A stretch of 32,140 nt of DNA, from assembly GCA_905479865.1 (NCBI GenBank), contig CAJQOD010000036.1:1-32140 (forward strand), given 5' to 3'. This document shows, in pieces, positions 1-8,778 of the stretch. The DNA comes from an uncultured Rickettsiaceae bacterium. Its GTDB lineage: Bacteria; Pseudomonadota; Alphaproteobacteria; Rickettsiales; Rickettsiaceae. Within the stretch, counting starts at the first letter, position 1. Every line of letters starts with the position of its first letter. The position numbers and the translations under genes are program-made. The notes beneath the pieces were generated by a model. It was not told where the DNA came from. It saw only the letters and a list, made by a program, of their open reading frames with translations, and did not search any database.

Positions 1-136
1 TTCCAGACATCGAAAACCAGATAATTTTCTGGCTAACATGCTCGCTGCTCTTGCTGCATATACTTTAAAACCTCGCAAACCCTCTATTAATCAACGATTC
101 TTCCACAATGCAAATCATTCCCTTACGCCGAGTTGA
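1..136 (+). pseudogene. IS982-type transposase, C-terminal end (window edge)
   Basis: The frame starting at base 2 is open from the window edge to a TGA at 134-136 (44 residues). It begins SRHRKPDNFLANMLAALAAY and continues with LKPRKPSI. This matches the conserved C-terminal pattern of IS982-family transposases (T-R-H-R-x-x-x-N-F, then a hydrophobic A-A-Y segment and a K-P-S motif). Only this tail is in the window, so it is unclear whether the upstream gene is intact. A second, clearly broken IS982-type remnant lies at 13045-13553. No terminal inverted repeat could be assigned in 137-312, which holds no other recognisable gene. The family call is by motif memory only. Confidence 0.65.
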
Positions 137-312
137 GGTTACAATTGCATCTCGCTACGCTCACAGGGGAGCAGGTGTAGTGGTTATTGCGTTACGCTTG
201 GCAGGTGAGAGAGAAATTTGTGAGTGCTAATTTTTTAAGGAGATAGTAATAAGAGAGTAATAAAAAAATTTTTATTTAAAAAACCAAAAAACCCGTATTT
301 CTTATAAAACAA

Positions 313-387
<75 letters not shown>

Positions 388-391
388 GATA

Positions 392-428
392 AGGCTTGCA
401 GGGAATTTATATACTTCCTTGCAGGCCT
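392..428 (-). terminator. Hairpin between secretion operon and tRNA-Ala
   Basis: The arms 392-405 and 415-428 pair over 14 bp with two G-T wobbles around a 9-nt loop. The hairpin starts 28 bases past the stop codon of the membrane-fusion protein and ends just before the tRNA-Ala gene. It is a plausible transcription end or processing stem for the secretion operon. No T-run follows on the minus strand, so intrinsic termination is uncertain. Confidence 0.5.
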
Positions 429-455
429 AGTCAATAGATTTTTTGTACGGTAAAA

Positions 456-2036
456 CTACTTCTCTTTAAATCCTTTGAACATGGCATCAAAGACCGGATC
501 CAGAAGATATCGTAGCAGGGTTCTAGTCCCTGTAACAATTTGTACCTCGGCTTGCATTCCTGGCTGTAATCGTAAGTTACGTGGCTCTGCCAATCTATTG
601 AATTCTTCCATATCCAGTTCAATACGTGCCAGATAATAACCACCCGCAAGTTTTGGATCCATTTGTTGACTATGATCAATTACGATATCTGGTGACAATG
701 ATACTACCGTGCCTATAAATAACGGAGTAGTCCTTGACTTAAATGCGCTAAAACGAATTTTAGATAGGAGTCCTATTCTTATTGAGTCAATATTTTGCGG
801 TGGTATTTTAGCTTCAATTATTAACATATCATCGCTGGGAGATATCTCCATAATTGATTGGTTACCTTGGATTGAGCTACCAATTGTGTGGTAATTTAAA
901 TTATTGATTACACCATCTACAGGTGATTCAATAATCACTCTTGTTAGAGCATCTTGATAATAGAAGAATTTTTCTCTACGATCAGCCAAATTTATTTGAG
1001 TGTCTTTTAGCTCGCTAAGTGCTTGCGTTGACGATTTGCTATCCAGGTTTATCAACTCAATTTCGATCTTGGTGATCTCCTGGTCGGTTCTGGCAATTTC
1101 TGTGTCAGTCATTGCAAGTTCGCTGTGTGCATTGGCTTCTTTTGCTTCAAGTTCAAGTAAAGTAGCTTTATGGGCAAATCCTTTTGCCTCGAGTTTTCGA
1201 TTAGCTTCTAGTCTATCTTGCGTAACTTCCAAAGTTTTTTGTAAGGCACGTTTCTTTGCTTTGTATCCTTCTATTTGCTTCTCTGACTGCTTGATTCTTT
1301 GTTTCAGAGAGTCTTGTTCAGCCAGTTTTAATTCATTCTTGGATTTGAATAAATTATTTTGAGTTTCAAGTATTTTAGCAACTTCCGGCACAGCTTTATC
1401 TTTGAGCAAGAATAGAGGGTAAGTAATTTCATTATCTGCATTAATTTCTGCAAGCAAGCGGCTTTCAGAAGCTAAATAGGTTCTATATTGATTCAGATTA
1501 TTCTCGTATTCAGATCTGATTCTTGTATCATCAAATTCTATTAGCTTATCACCTTTTTCTACTTTGTCTCCTAGTTTGACATAGATTTTCTTAATAATAC
1601 CACCTTCCTGGTGGTTGATATTTTTTTTGTTACTATTACTGATTACCGTGCCGATAGCCACAGCTGCGCTGTCTAGTGGGGCTGTTGCAGACCAGAATAA
1701 ACCTATAAATACAAAGAAAACCAGTACAAAAATACCGAACATTATTGGAGCTCTAGCACTTTGAATTACATCATTAGTCTTATCGCCATCTTTTTTGATG
1801 ATAAAATTAATGAACTGATCAATAAATTTTACGCTGTTTTGCATGCCTTGCAAAACAGTCATTATGATCCCTTTAGGAGTTAGTTTTCTCAGTACTTTTG
1901 CTATTCTTGGTACGTCGCCAGGAGGTAATCCTACAGGAGTTTTTGTATTATCGCCCTTTTGTTTCTGTATCATCATTTGTTGCAACTGTTGAAGTTGTTT
2001 CAATTTTTCTGATGCGAGTTTATTATTATCTGACAT
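456..2036 (-). CDS. Type I secretion membrane-fusion protein (HlyD/PrtE family)
   Basis: This 526-aa periplasmic adaptor would link an inner-membrane ABC exporter to an outer-membrane TolC channel. The N-terminus is a roughly 95-residue cytoplasmic region rich in Gln, Lys and Met, followed by one membrane span at about 97-117. A split lipoyl/barrel-sandwich half follows (HQEGGIIKKIYVKLGDKVEKG, a signature HlyD stretch), then a long charged coiled coil at about 215-365. The second lipoyl half contains ESPVDGVINNL, and a C-terminal beta-barrel ends with LQPGMQAEVQI. It lies 21 bases downstream of the ABC exporter gene, so the two are probably cotranscribed. The cytoplasmic extension is longer than in typical HlyD proteins. 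No TolC gene or substrate gene is in the window. Confidence 0.9.
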   Translation of the reverse strand: MSDNNKLASEKLKQLQQLQQMMIQKQKGDNTKTPVGLPPGDVPRIAKVLRKLTPKGIIMTVLQGMQNSVKFIDQFINFIIKKDGDKTNDVIQSARAPIMFGIFVLVFFVFIGLFWSATAPLDSAAVAIGTVISNSNKKNINHQEGGIIKKIYVKLGDKVEKGDKLIEFDDTRIRSEYENNLNQYRTYLASESRLLAEINADNEITYPLFLLKDKAVPEVAKILETQNNLFKSKNELKLAEQDSLKQRIKQSEKQIEGYKAKKRALQKTLEVTQDRLEANRKLEAKGFAHKATLLELEAKEANAHSELAMTDTEIARTDQEITKIEIELINLDSKSSTQALSELKDTQINLADRREKFFYYQDALTRVIIESPVDGVINNLNYHTIGSSIQGNQSIMEISPSDDMLIIEAKIPPQNIDSIRIGLLSKIRFSAFKSRTTPLFIGTVVSLSPDIVIDHSQQMDPKLAGGYYLARIELDMEEFNRLAEPRNLRLQPGMQAEVQIVTGTRTLLRYLLDPVFDAMFKGFKEK

Positions 2037-2057
2037 ATTTAATCTATCTCGTATTTT

Positions 2058-3815
2058 CTAGTCATCAATATGAATCGTGCCGTTTTTAAGCATTTTAATC
2101 CTTCCTTGGACTTCTTCTTTTGAACCAAAGCTTGCAACAGAGCCATCTTGAATTACCATGATTTTATCAACTTTAGATAAGATCGATGTACGGTGTGAAA
2201 TAACTATTACGGTTATGCCTTTTTCCTTGGCTGTTTGTAGAGCACCCGCTAATGCAAGTTCTCCGGCTTCATCAAGATTGGCATTCGGTTCATCTAATAT
2301 AACGAGCTTGGGATTGCCGTAAAATGCTCTGGCAAGCCCGATTCTTTGGCGCTGACCACCTGACAGATTTGATCCACCAGAGCCAATGTCAGTGTCATAA
2401 CCATCAGGAAATCTAAGGATAATCTCGTGTCCACCACACATTTTTGCAGTTTCAATAACCATTTCCGGATCGATTTTTTCCGACATGCGGGCAATATTTT
2501 GCTTGATACTACCGCTAAAAAGTTCAATTCCTTGTGGTAAGTAGCCGACATGTTTTCCGAAATTTTCTCTATTCCAGGTGTAGACATCACCACCATCAAG
2601 TCTAATAGAGCCAGATGAAGCTCCCCAAACACCAACAATTAGTTTTGCAAGTGTAGATTTACCGGCTCCACTAGGACCGATAACAGCCAGAATTTCACCG
2701 GGCTGAATTGCAAATGATACACCTTTTAGAATATGCTTAGGCATAGGAGGCTGTGGCGCGCTTTGAGGAACAGGTGCTGCATAATATACATTTTCTGCTG
2801 CTAAATGCCCATCTACATGAGGAATTGGCATAGACTGATCTCTTTCCTGATACCTGTCGAAAGACTCATTAATATTCTTGTATGATTTCATTGCTCCGCT
2901 AATGCTTTTCCACATAACAATAGCATTATCAAAAGGAGCAAGGGCACGACCAACAATAATAGAGCTTGCGATCATGCCACCGGTAGACATATCTGCACCA
3001 TTTGTCGATACAACAACATAAGCACCAGTACCGGTAACTGCCATCTGCATAACATTACGCACAAATCTTGAAAAATTTGAAATAATACCATTTCGGTAAC
3101 TTGCAATGGATTGTTTTCCCAGAGAGGCTTCGTTAAATTTAGCCCAGTTCTTTTTTATGTTGCCGATCATGCCCATCGCTTCTACGGCTTCAGCATTCCT
3201 ATTAGCAATGTCAGCTTGACTCATACTTTTAATAGAGAGTTCAGTCGCCTCTCCAAGCGTTCTGTTGGTAGCTACTGCGTTGAAGAAGGCAAAGGACACG
3301 ATAATAACTGCGCCAGCAATTGTTATGAAGCCAATATAAGGGTGTATTAGGAAGATCACAATTATGTATACAATACTCCAGGGAGCATCAAATAGGGTAT
3401 TAATACCCGTGCTTGTTAAAAAAGTCTTTACCGTTTGAAAGTCACGTAGCATTTGGCTGGATGCAGGATTTACCTTAGTAGCAGAGGCTGAAATAGAATG
3501 ACCAAAAATAATCGGCGATAAATTGTTGTCAAGCCATTCACCGACTTTAATTAAGGTAAATGATCTGGCAATTTGCAACAGCATATGTACGAAATAGACG
3601 CATGCTATGATTACGGATAACATCAGGAGAGTTTTTAAATTTCCGCTGCCAATCACTCTATCTAGTACTTGTAAAGAGTAAAGTGGGGTAACTAACATGA
3701 GTAAATTTATAAAGAATGCAAAAACAAATACTACTTTGAAAGCTACTCTACATTTCTCAAGAGCTACCTTTAAAGGATTTTCTCTTTTTTCTATTTGGTT
3801 AAATTTTTGTTGCAT
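2058..3815 (-). CDS. Type I secretion ABC exporter, permease-ATPase fusion (PrtD family)
   Basis: This 585-aa inner-membrane exporter of the PrtD/AprD type carries membrane and ATPase domains in one chain. Hydrophobic spans fall at about 28-50, 61-80, 145-180 and 258-290. The nucleotide-binding domain shows Walker A GPSGAGKST (380-388), signature LSGGQRQR (484-491), Walker B LVILDEP (504-510), and an H-loop in VISHRTS. There is no N-terminal C39 peptidase domain, which fits export of substrates with C-terminal secretion signals. It is first in a two-gene operon with the HlyD-like gene. A good promoter match lies at 3863-3891. The start at 3815 has no strong ribosome-binding site. Confidence 0.92.
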   Translation of the reverse strand: MQQKFNQIEKRENPLKVALEKCRVAFKVVFVFAFFINLLMLVTPLYSLQVLDRVIGSGNLKTLLMLSVIIACVYFVHMLLQIARSFTLIKVGEWLDNNLSPIIFGHSISASATKVNPASSQMLRDFQTVKTFLTSTGINTLFDAPWSIVYIIVIFLIHPYIGFITIAGAVIIVSFAFFNAVATNRTLGEATELSIKSMSQADIANRNAEAVEAMGMIGNIKKNWAKFNEASLGKQSIASYRNGIISNFSRFVRNVMQMAVTGTGAYVVVSTNGADMSTGGMIASSIIVGRALAPFDNAIVMWKSISGAMKSYKNINESFDRYQERDQSMPIPHVDGHLAAENVYYAAPVPQSAPQPPMPKHILKGVSFAIQPGEILAVIGPSGAGKSTLAKLIVGVWGASSGSIRLDGGDVYTWNRENFGKHVGYLPQGIELFSGSIKQNIARMSEKIDPEMVIETAKMCGGHEIILRFPDGYDTDIGSGGSNLSGGQRQRIGLARAFYGNPKLVILDEPNANLDEAGELALAGALQTAKEKGITVIVISHRTSILSKVDKIMVIQDGSVASFGSKEEVQGRIKMLKNGTIHIDD

Positions 3816-3862
3816 AACATGTATTTCATCACTTAAAAATTTAAAAAATTATTCCTGCGACA

Positions 3863-3891
3863 ATTGTATATTAAGTTTGACATTTTTACAA
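3863..3891 (-). promoter_or_regulatory. Predicted sigma-70 promoter of the type I secretion operon
   Basis: On the minus strand, TTGTAA (3886-3891) is followed after 17 bases by TACAAT (3863-3868), close to the TTGACA/TATAAT consensus. It sits about 50 bases upstream of the exporter start codon. Predicted by eye only, in AT-rich DNA. Confidence 0.45.
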
Positions 3892-3962
3892 GAAAATTAA
3901 TTTTTATTAATACTACTCCAGTGGTGCGTTTATTAGTGTGAATTATAAAATTTCACCTAGAT

Positions 3963-4865
3963 TCATGTTTTATTATTAAAATATTGTAATATCTCTTTAT
4001 TTAACAACTTACTGTCCACACTATATAGCAATAACCCAGCAAAGGCAAGATAGGGAATGAATAGGTCGTGACATAATAAACTGATTTTAAGTACTGCATT
4101 TTGAGCAGTAGTTTTATAGTTATGTAACTTACTTAATTTACAGTTATAAATATTGCTATTGTTTACAAAAAGTGATGATTGTTTACCATTTCTTTGTATT
4201 GAAGTACAGATTTTATCTATATCACCTTGGCTTCCCGTTATCACCAAAGATAAACTGGATAGGGTCTGAAAAACAAATTGCGCCTTCAATCCATAGCTAT
4301 CAGCTATATTTGCAATAATAAACTTTGTAATTATGATATTATCTGCAAGGTCAATGATATCGTTGCCTCTGATCCCGATAACGGATTCTGCAGGAGTTAT
4401 ACCATGGTAGTGTGCGGCTGTTTTTATATTGATTCTTTCAAGAGTAGCAACGATATCACTCCTGAGATTAGCATGACTATCTATAGGGTCAGCTATCAAT
4501 GTGTAGTCGCTTTGGTCTTCTTCTGTAGAGACCCAGAAGCTAATTTCTGCATTTAGAAGGGGTTTAAATGATTCTGTTGATTTGCTTAATAGTTTTGCTG
4601 ACAGATTGCGTGCATTGTGTTTGCCAGCAATGTTTTCACAAAAAAAGCTTGTAGTCGGAAAACTTCTGAACGGGTCGACAAACCCCTTGGTGTCTATTGG
4701 TTTAAGGTTAACTTCATTACTGCAAACGAATGATCTTCCTTCTTCAAGGTTATTAAAAGAAGTGTCTATTTGTTTCAAAGAGCCGTCATCACCAAGATAT
4801 TTCAGCGAAATAAATTGTGATTTATTCTGCCGTGCTAGTTCAATCTCAGCCTCAGATAGTTGCAT
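3963..4865 (-). CDS. Degenerate, shortened glutamine-synthetase-like protein
   Basis: This 300-aa protein is recognisably derived from type I glutamine synthetase (usual length about 440-470 aa). The N-terminal part reads SQFISLKYLGDDGSLKQID and VDPFRSFPTTSFFCEN (63-78), matching the beta-grasp region and the D-P-F motif. NAEISFW (105-111) sits where GS has EPEFFLF. RSDIVATLERINIKTAAHYH (135-154) followed by GITPAESVIG matches RSEM..MEEMG..EAHHHEVATAGQNEIG. PYLAFAGLLL (271-280) matches NPYLAFAALLMAG. The GS stretches with GSGMHCHQS and the active-site Arg motifs are absent, and three of the metal-binding Glu positions read N, G and V. I infer loss of catalysis; a regulatory or structural role, or gene decay, is possible. 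It is last in a cluster, 9 bases after asd. Confidence 0.7.
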   Translation of the reverse strand: MQLSEAEIELARQNKSQFISLKYLGDDGSLKQIDTSFNNLEEGRSFVCSNEVNLKPIDTKGFVDPFRSFPTTSFFCENIAGKHNARNLSAKLLSKSTESFKPLLNAEISFWVSTEEDQSDYTLIADPIDSHANLRSDIVATLERINIKTAAHYHGITPAESVIGIRGNDIIDLADNIIITKFIIANIADSYGLKAQFVFQTLSSLSLVITGSQGDIDKICTSIQRNGKQSSLFVNNSNIYNCKLSKLHNYKTTAQNAVLKISLLCHDLFIPYLAFAGLLLYSVDSKLLNKEILQYFNNKT

Positions 4866-4874
4866 AAATCGTCT

Positions 4875-5879
4875 CTACTTTATCACCTCTTCAGCAATCT
4901 GGACTGCATTAAGAGCAGCCCCTTTGCGTAAATTATCGGCACATACCCACATATTGATACAATTCTTGCGAGTGAGATCATTTCTAATACGCGAGATATA
5001 AACTTCATCGTTCTCAACAGCATCAATAGGGGTTGCATATTTCATTTCATTTTCCGGGCTATATACAATAACACCATCAGCTTCGTCGAGAAGCTCTCCA
5101 GCTTCTTTTGCGTCAAGCTTATTCTCAAATTCTACATTAATTGAGATAGAGTGCGAAACAAAAACAGGTACTCGGACACAAGTTATTGTTGAATTGATGT
5201 GATTTCCCATTATTTTTTGCAGTTCCTGTTCAATTTTATATTCTTCATCTGTGTAGCCATCTTCCCTGAAATCACCTATTTGTGGAAACAGGTTGAAGGC
5301 TATTTGGTTCGGGAATGTTTTAGGTTCCAGATGCTCAAAGACAAATTTTGCTTTTGTTTGCATATAGAGTTCATCCATCGCAGCCTTGCCGGCTCCTGAA
5401 ACAGATTGATAAGTTGATGCCACAACTCGTTTGATTTTTACAGCATTATCAAGAGGTTTGAGTGCTACAGCCAGTGGAATTACGCAACAATTCGGATTGG
5501 CAATTATACCACTCTTAAAGTTTTTCAATGCATTTAAATTGGCTTCCGGCACGATAAGTGGAACGTTTTTTTCCAGTCGGTAGAAAGAGGATTTATCAAT
5601 TACGATGCAACCTTTGCTGCTAGCTTCTTTTGCATATTTTTCTGAGACTTTTGATCCGGCGCAGAAAAATGCCATATCAATCTTTGCAAAATCCAGCATG
5701 TTCATCTGCAAAACTTTAATGGTAGTGTTTCCAAAACTGACTTCTTTTCCTGTAGAATTTGCTGATGCTGCAGCAAATATTTCTTTTATGGGGAATTCTC
5801 GCTTGCTAAGGTAATTTATAACTTCTCTTCCAACATTACCGGTAGCTCCGATCACTGCTACTATATATTTTTTACTCAT
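4875..5879 (-). CDS. asd: Aspartate-semialdehyde dehydrogenase
   Basis: This 334-aa enzyme reduces aspartyl phosphate to aspartate semialdehyde with NADPH. That product feeds diaminopimelate synthesis for peptidoglycan, the likely reason it is kept in a reduced genome. The N-terminal Rossmann motif is GATGNVG (residues 11-17). The catalytic Cys lies in NPNC (128-131), and SVSGAG follows in the substrate loop. Its length is normal for the family. The start overlaps the end of the HIT gene by 4 bases, so translational coupling is likely. The glutamine-synthetase-like gene follows 9 bases after the stop. Confidence 0.95.
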   Translation of the reverse strand: MSKKYIVAVIGATGNVGREVINYLSKREFPIKEIFAAASANSTGKEVSFGNTTIKVLQMNMLDFAKIDMAFFCAGSKVSEKYAKEASSKGCIVIDKSSFYRLEKNVPLIVPEANLNALKNFKSGIIANPNCCVIPLAVALKPLDNAVKIKRVVASTYQSVSGAGKAAMDELYMQTKAKFVFEHLEPKTFPNQIAFNLFPQIGDFREDGYTDEEYKIEQELQKIMGNHINSTITCVRVPVFVSHSISINVEFENKLDAKEAGELLDEADGVIVYSPENEMKYATPIDAVENDEVYISRIRNDLTRKNCINMWVCADNLRKGAALNAVQIAEEVIK

Positions 5880-6232
5880 AGATTTTTGTCAATTAGCTCC
5901 TGATTGGTTGATCCACTTAATATGTGGGTGTGAAAATGAAAAACCGATTGCCCGGATGAAATTCCTTTGTTAGATACAATACGATATTCATCAGCGCCAT
6001 TTTCTTTGGCAATAGCTGCTACTTTTCTAAAGTAATGAGCTATTTCATCAGCACTTGCTCTTGCAGTAAAGTCGGCAAAATCTGTATAATTTCCTTTAGG
6101 TATTACCAGAAGGTGCGTTGGAGCAGCAGGTTTAATATCTTTTATAACGATCAGCTTGTCATCTTCGTATAATTTTTCTGCTGGAATTTCACCGGAGATT
6201 ATTTTTGCAAATATATTATTTTTATCGTACAT
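5876..6232 (-). CDS. HIT-family nucleotide hydrolase (HinT-like)
   Basis: This 118-aa protein has the histidine-triad motif HFHTHIL (99-105), in which the middle His (101) is the expected nucleophile. It also has the N-terminal [18 protein letters not shown] pattern of bacterial HinT proteins, which hydrolyse adenosine phosphoramidates and related nucleotide conjugates. The cellular substrate cannot be told from the sequence. The start codon abuts the stop of the upstream DUF2628 gene, and the stop overlaps the asd start by 4 bases. Confidence 0.92.
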   Translation of the reverse strand: MYDKNNIFAKIISGEIPAEKLYEDDKLIVIKDIKPAAPTHLLVIPKGNYTDFADFTARASADEIAHYFRKVAAIAKENGADEYRIVSNKGISSGQSVFHFHTHILSGSTNQELIDKNL

Positions 6233-6595
6233 CTACAGATTCTCCTGATGACTTTTTCTCATATTATATTTAACTTCGGCTTCTTCTTCATCACCGGCAA
6301 GGATTATGTCAGATAATTCCAGGCCATTCTTTTTAGCATAATGTTCTCGCATTTCGTCTGCAAAGAATCCAAATATGAATAATATAGCGATATTGATGGA
6401 ATAGGCAATATGTGAGATTGCCAGAGTTTTTATAAGCAAGCTCACAACCATTGTAAAAAAAGCGATAAACCACATTTTATGATATAATGCCCAAAAGCAG
6501 TTGAAAATTCCGGCGATGAATGAAAAGCCCTGCTTGATTAATATAGGGTCATTCTCCTTTTTACTTGAATCCGTGTATACAGAGTATATATTCAT
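6233..6595 (-). CDS. DUF2628 small membrane protein
   Basis: This 120-aa protein has the DUF2628 layout: a short polar N-terminus ending in LIKQGFSFIAGIFNCFWALY, then two or three hydrophobic segments (about 28-45, 48-65 and 68-85), and a charged tail. That family is of unknown function. It is the first gene of the minus-strand cluster DUF2628, HIT, asd, GS-like, and is divergent from hslV with 95 bases between the start codons. Confidence 0.75.
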   Translation of the reverse strand: MNIYSVYTDSSKKENDPILIKQGFSFIAGIFNCFWALYHKMWFIAFFTMVVSLLIKTLAISHIAYSINIAILFIFGFFADEMREHYAKKNGLELSDIILAGDEEEAEVKYNMRKSHQENL

Positions 6596-6609
6596 AAGTT
6601 ATTAAGTAC

Positions 6610-6638
6610 TTGCAATTTGGAATGTAAGTAATTATCTA
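6610..6638 (+). promoter_or_regulatory. Possible promoter of hslVU
   Basis: TTGCAA (6610-6615), a 17-base gap and TATCTA (6633-6638) lie 52 bases upstream of the hslV start. hslVU is a heat-shock (RpoH) operon in many bacteria. I see no convincing heat-shock consensus here, so the sigma factor is undecided. Confidence 0.35.
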
Positions 6639-6690
6639 TCACTTATGTGATTTACACAAGTTCAAATCAAAAAAGAATATAAATATTATT

Positions 6691-7251
6691 ATGTCAGAAA
6701 ATTCTTCAGGTGTGCCGAGTCTTCGAGGTACTACAATTTTATGTCTTAAAAAGGGTAGGGATGTAGTCATTGCAGCAGATGGTCAAGTGTCACTGGGAAA
6801 TAGCATTATGAAAGCTACTGCCAGGAAGTTACGTACACTCTCTGATAACAAAATCATTGCAGGGTTCGCAGGTTCTACTGCCGATGCGTTTACCCTGTTT
6901 GAGCGTCTTGAAGCAAAGTTGGATAAATACTCTAATCAGCTGATGCGTAGCGCAGTGGAGTTGGCCAAAGACTGGCGTACCGACAAATACTTGCGTAAGC
7001 TTGAGGCCATGTTAATAGTAGCCGATAAGGACAATATCCTGATTGTAACAGGAAATGGGGATGTCATTGAACCGGAAGATAACATAGCCGCAATTGGTTC
7101 TGGCGGGCTATTTGCACTGTCTGCGGCAAAGGCTCTGATGTCTGTGGAAAATAAGATGAAGGCAGAAGAAATTGCTTTAAAGTCAATGCATATAGCTGCT
7201 GATATTTGTGTGTTTTCAAATCATAATATTATAATTGAGAAAGTTGTATGA
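6691..7251 (+). CDS. hslV: ATP-dependent protease peptidase subunit HslV
   Basis: This 186-aa protein is the threonine peptidase of the HslUV (ClpQY) protease, which forms a double hexamer capped by HslU and degrades misfolded cytoplasmic proteins. The mature N-terminus is expected at the first Thr of [10 protein letters not shown] (Thr14), after a 13-residue leader that must be removed. E. coli HslV has only the initiator Met there. The following [12 protein letters not shown] and the central AIGSGG motif are typical. The stop overlaps the hslU start by 4 bases (ATGA), which suggests coupled translation. Confidence 0.95.
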   Translation: MSENSSGVPSLRGTTILCLKKGRDVVIAADGQVSLGNSIMKATARKLRTLSDNKIIAGFAGSTADAFTLFERLEAKLDKYSNQLMRSAVELAKDWRTDKYLRKLEAMLIVADKDNILIVTGNGDVIEPEDNIAAIGSGGLFALSAAKALMSVENKMKAEEIALKSMHIAADICVFSNHNIIIEKVV

Positions 7252-8576
7252 GTGTGAAAGATAAAATGGGATTAACTCCAGCTGAGATAGTTGCCGAGTT
7301 AGACAGATTTATTGTTGGCCAAAACCCTGCCAAGAAGGCGGTTGCTGTTGCATTGCGTAATCGCTATCGTAGAGCAGGCGTTGAGGAGCCAATGCGTAGT
7401 GAAATTGTTCCAAAAAATATCCTGATGATCGGTTCTACCGGTGTTGGTAAAACAGAAATTGCAAGGCGTTTGGCGAAGCTTGCCGAAGCTCCTTTTATTA
7501 AAATTGAGGCAACTAAATTCACAGAAGTTGGTTATGTTGGTCGTGATGTTGAATCCATAGTACGTGATCTTGTCGAGATTGCTGTAGCCTACCAACAGAC
7601 AAAGGCTAAAAAAGAGGTTGAAGAAAAAGCAAAGCTTAGGGCTATTGAAAGAATTTTAGATTCAGTAGTTGGTAAATCTGCAACGCCTGAGACAAGAGAT
7701 AAGTTTCGGGTAAAGATTCTAAACGGCGAGCTAGGTAGTACAGAAATTGAGATTAGTGTGAAAGATACAGGTCCGGTTGGTGGTGGTAGCTTCGAGATTC
7801 CTGGAATGCCAGGAGCAGCAATGGGTGTACTGAACGTAAGTGATATGTTGGGCAAGGCCTTTGGTGGTGATAAAATGAAGCAAAAAAAGTTTGCCGTTGT
7901 TGATGCGCTTGAGGTAATCACTTCAGAAGAGTCTGAAAAGATGATCGATGAGGATAAAACCATTATGAACGCTGTGCATGCGGTGGAAAATGACGGTATA
8001 GTTTTCTTGGACGAGATAGATAAAATTACCTCCAGAGCTGAATCTAAAGGTGGTGAAGTCAGTAGAGAAGGCGTACAGAGAGATTTGCTCCCTTTAATTG
8101 AAGGTACAAGTGTGGTTACCAAATATGGAACCATAAAAACCGACCATATATTGTTTATAGCTTCTGGAGCTTTTCATTTATCCAAGCCGTCGGATTTGCT
8201 TCCTGAACTTCAGGGAAGGTTGCCAATACGTGTGGAAATGTCTTCTCTTACCAAGGATGATTTAGTTAAAATTCTTACTGAACCTGAATCCAGTTTGATT
8301 AAACAATATATTGCATTGATTGCAACAGAAGGAGTAGAGCTTGAATTTACTAAAGATGCGATTGAAGAGATTGCTACACAGGCAGCGAATTTTAATATTG
8401 AGATAGAGGATATTGGTGCTAGAAGACTGCATACTATCCTGGAAAATTTACTAGAAGATATAAGCTTTGAGGCAAGCGATTCCAGGAACAGGCAAGTAAC
8501 TATTGATAAGAAATTTGTAGCAAAGCAGCTATCCGGATTTATTAAGAATATAGATTTAGCCAAGTTTATTCTTTAA
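7248..8576 (+). CDS. hslU: ATP-dependent protease ATPase subunit HslU
   Basis: This 442-aa AAA+ unfoldase is the partner of HslV. It starts with the family signature [17 protein letters not shown]. Walker A is GSTGVGKTE, the pore loop region has GYVGRDVE, Walker B is VFLDEIDK, and sensor/arginine residues fall in IGARRLHTI. The C-terminus ends DLAKFIL; this tail inserts into HslV to activate it in known HslUV complexes. Length and order are normal, and it starts within the hslV stop codon. Confidence 0.97.
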   Translation: MSVKDKMGLTPAEIVAELDRFIVGQNPAKKAVAVALRNRYRRAGVEEPMRSEIVPKNILMIGSTGVGKTEIARRLAKLAEAPFIKIEATKFTEVGYVGRDVESIVRDLVEIAVAYQQTKAKKEVEEKAKLRAIERILDSVVGKSATPETRDKFRVKILNGELGSTEIEISVKDTGPVGGGSFEIPGMPGAAMGVLNVSDMLGKAFGGDKMKQKKFAVVDALEVITSEESEKMIDEDKTIMNAVHAVENDGIVFLDEIDKITSRAESKGGEVSREGVQRDLLPLIEGTSVVTKYGTIKTDHILFIASGAFHLSKPSDLLPELQGRLPIRVEMSSLTKDDLVKILTEPESSLIKQYIALIATEGVELEFTKDAIEEIATQAANFNIEIEDIGARRLHTILENLLEDISFEASDSRNRQVTIDKKFVAKQLSGFIKNIDLAKFIL

Positions 8577-8710
8577 ATAACGAGAATTTATTTCTCAGCT
8601 GCAAATCCTCTTAATGGTATGGGAATTTAACGATACCTAATCATGATTTTTAGGTTTCAAGAGTGATGTCATGGGTAATGAATTATATAGCTTTACCATA
8701 GTGACGTCTG

Positions 8711-8739
8711 TTGACAAGATTTGCTATGTCTTTTATTCT
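8711..8739 (+). promoter_or_regulatory. Predicted sigma-70 promoter upstream of comM
   Basis: A perfect TTGACA (8711-8716) and TATTCT (8734-8739) are separated by 17 bases, about 40 bases upstream of the comM start. This is the best-scoring promoter by eye in the window. The rest of the 202-base gap after hslU shows only a small imperfect inverted repeat around 8668-8705. Confidence 0.6.
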
Positions 8740-8778
8740 AAATTTCTATTTTGAAAATTCAAGCATCAGAAAAATAAC

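Noticed and set aside
259-276. A/T-only inverted repeat downstream of tRNA-Ala
   Set aside because: It contains no G-C pairs, so chance pairing in A/T tracts is as likely as a terminator.
7589-8134. Long Ser-rich frame antisense to hslU
   Set aside because: It is a mirror of the well-supported hslU gene, with composition typical of antisense frames.
8668-8705. Imperfect inverted repeat GTCATGGGTAA / TTACCATAGTGAC between hslU and comM
   Set aside because: The pairing has an insertion and the position fits neither a terminator nor a known operator; not enough support.
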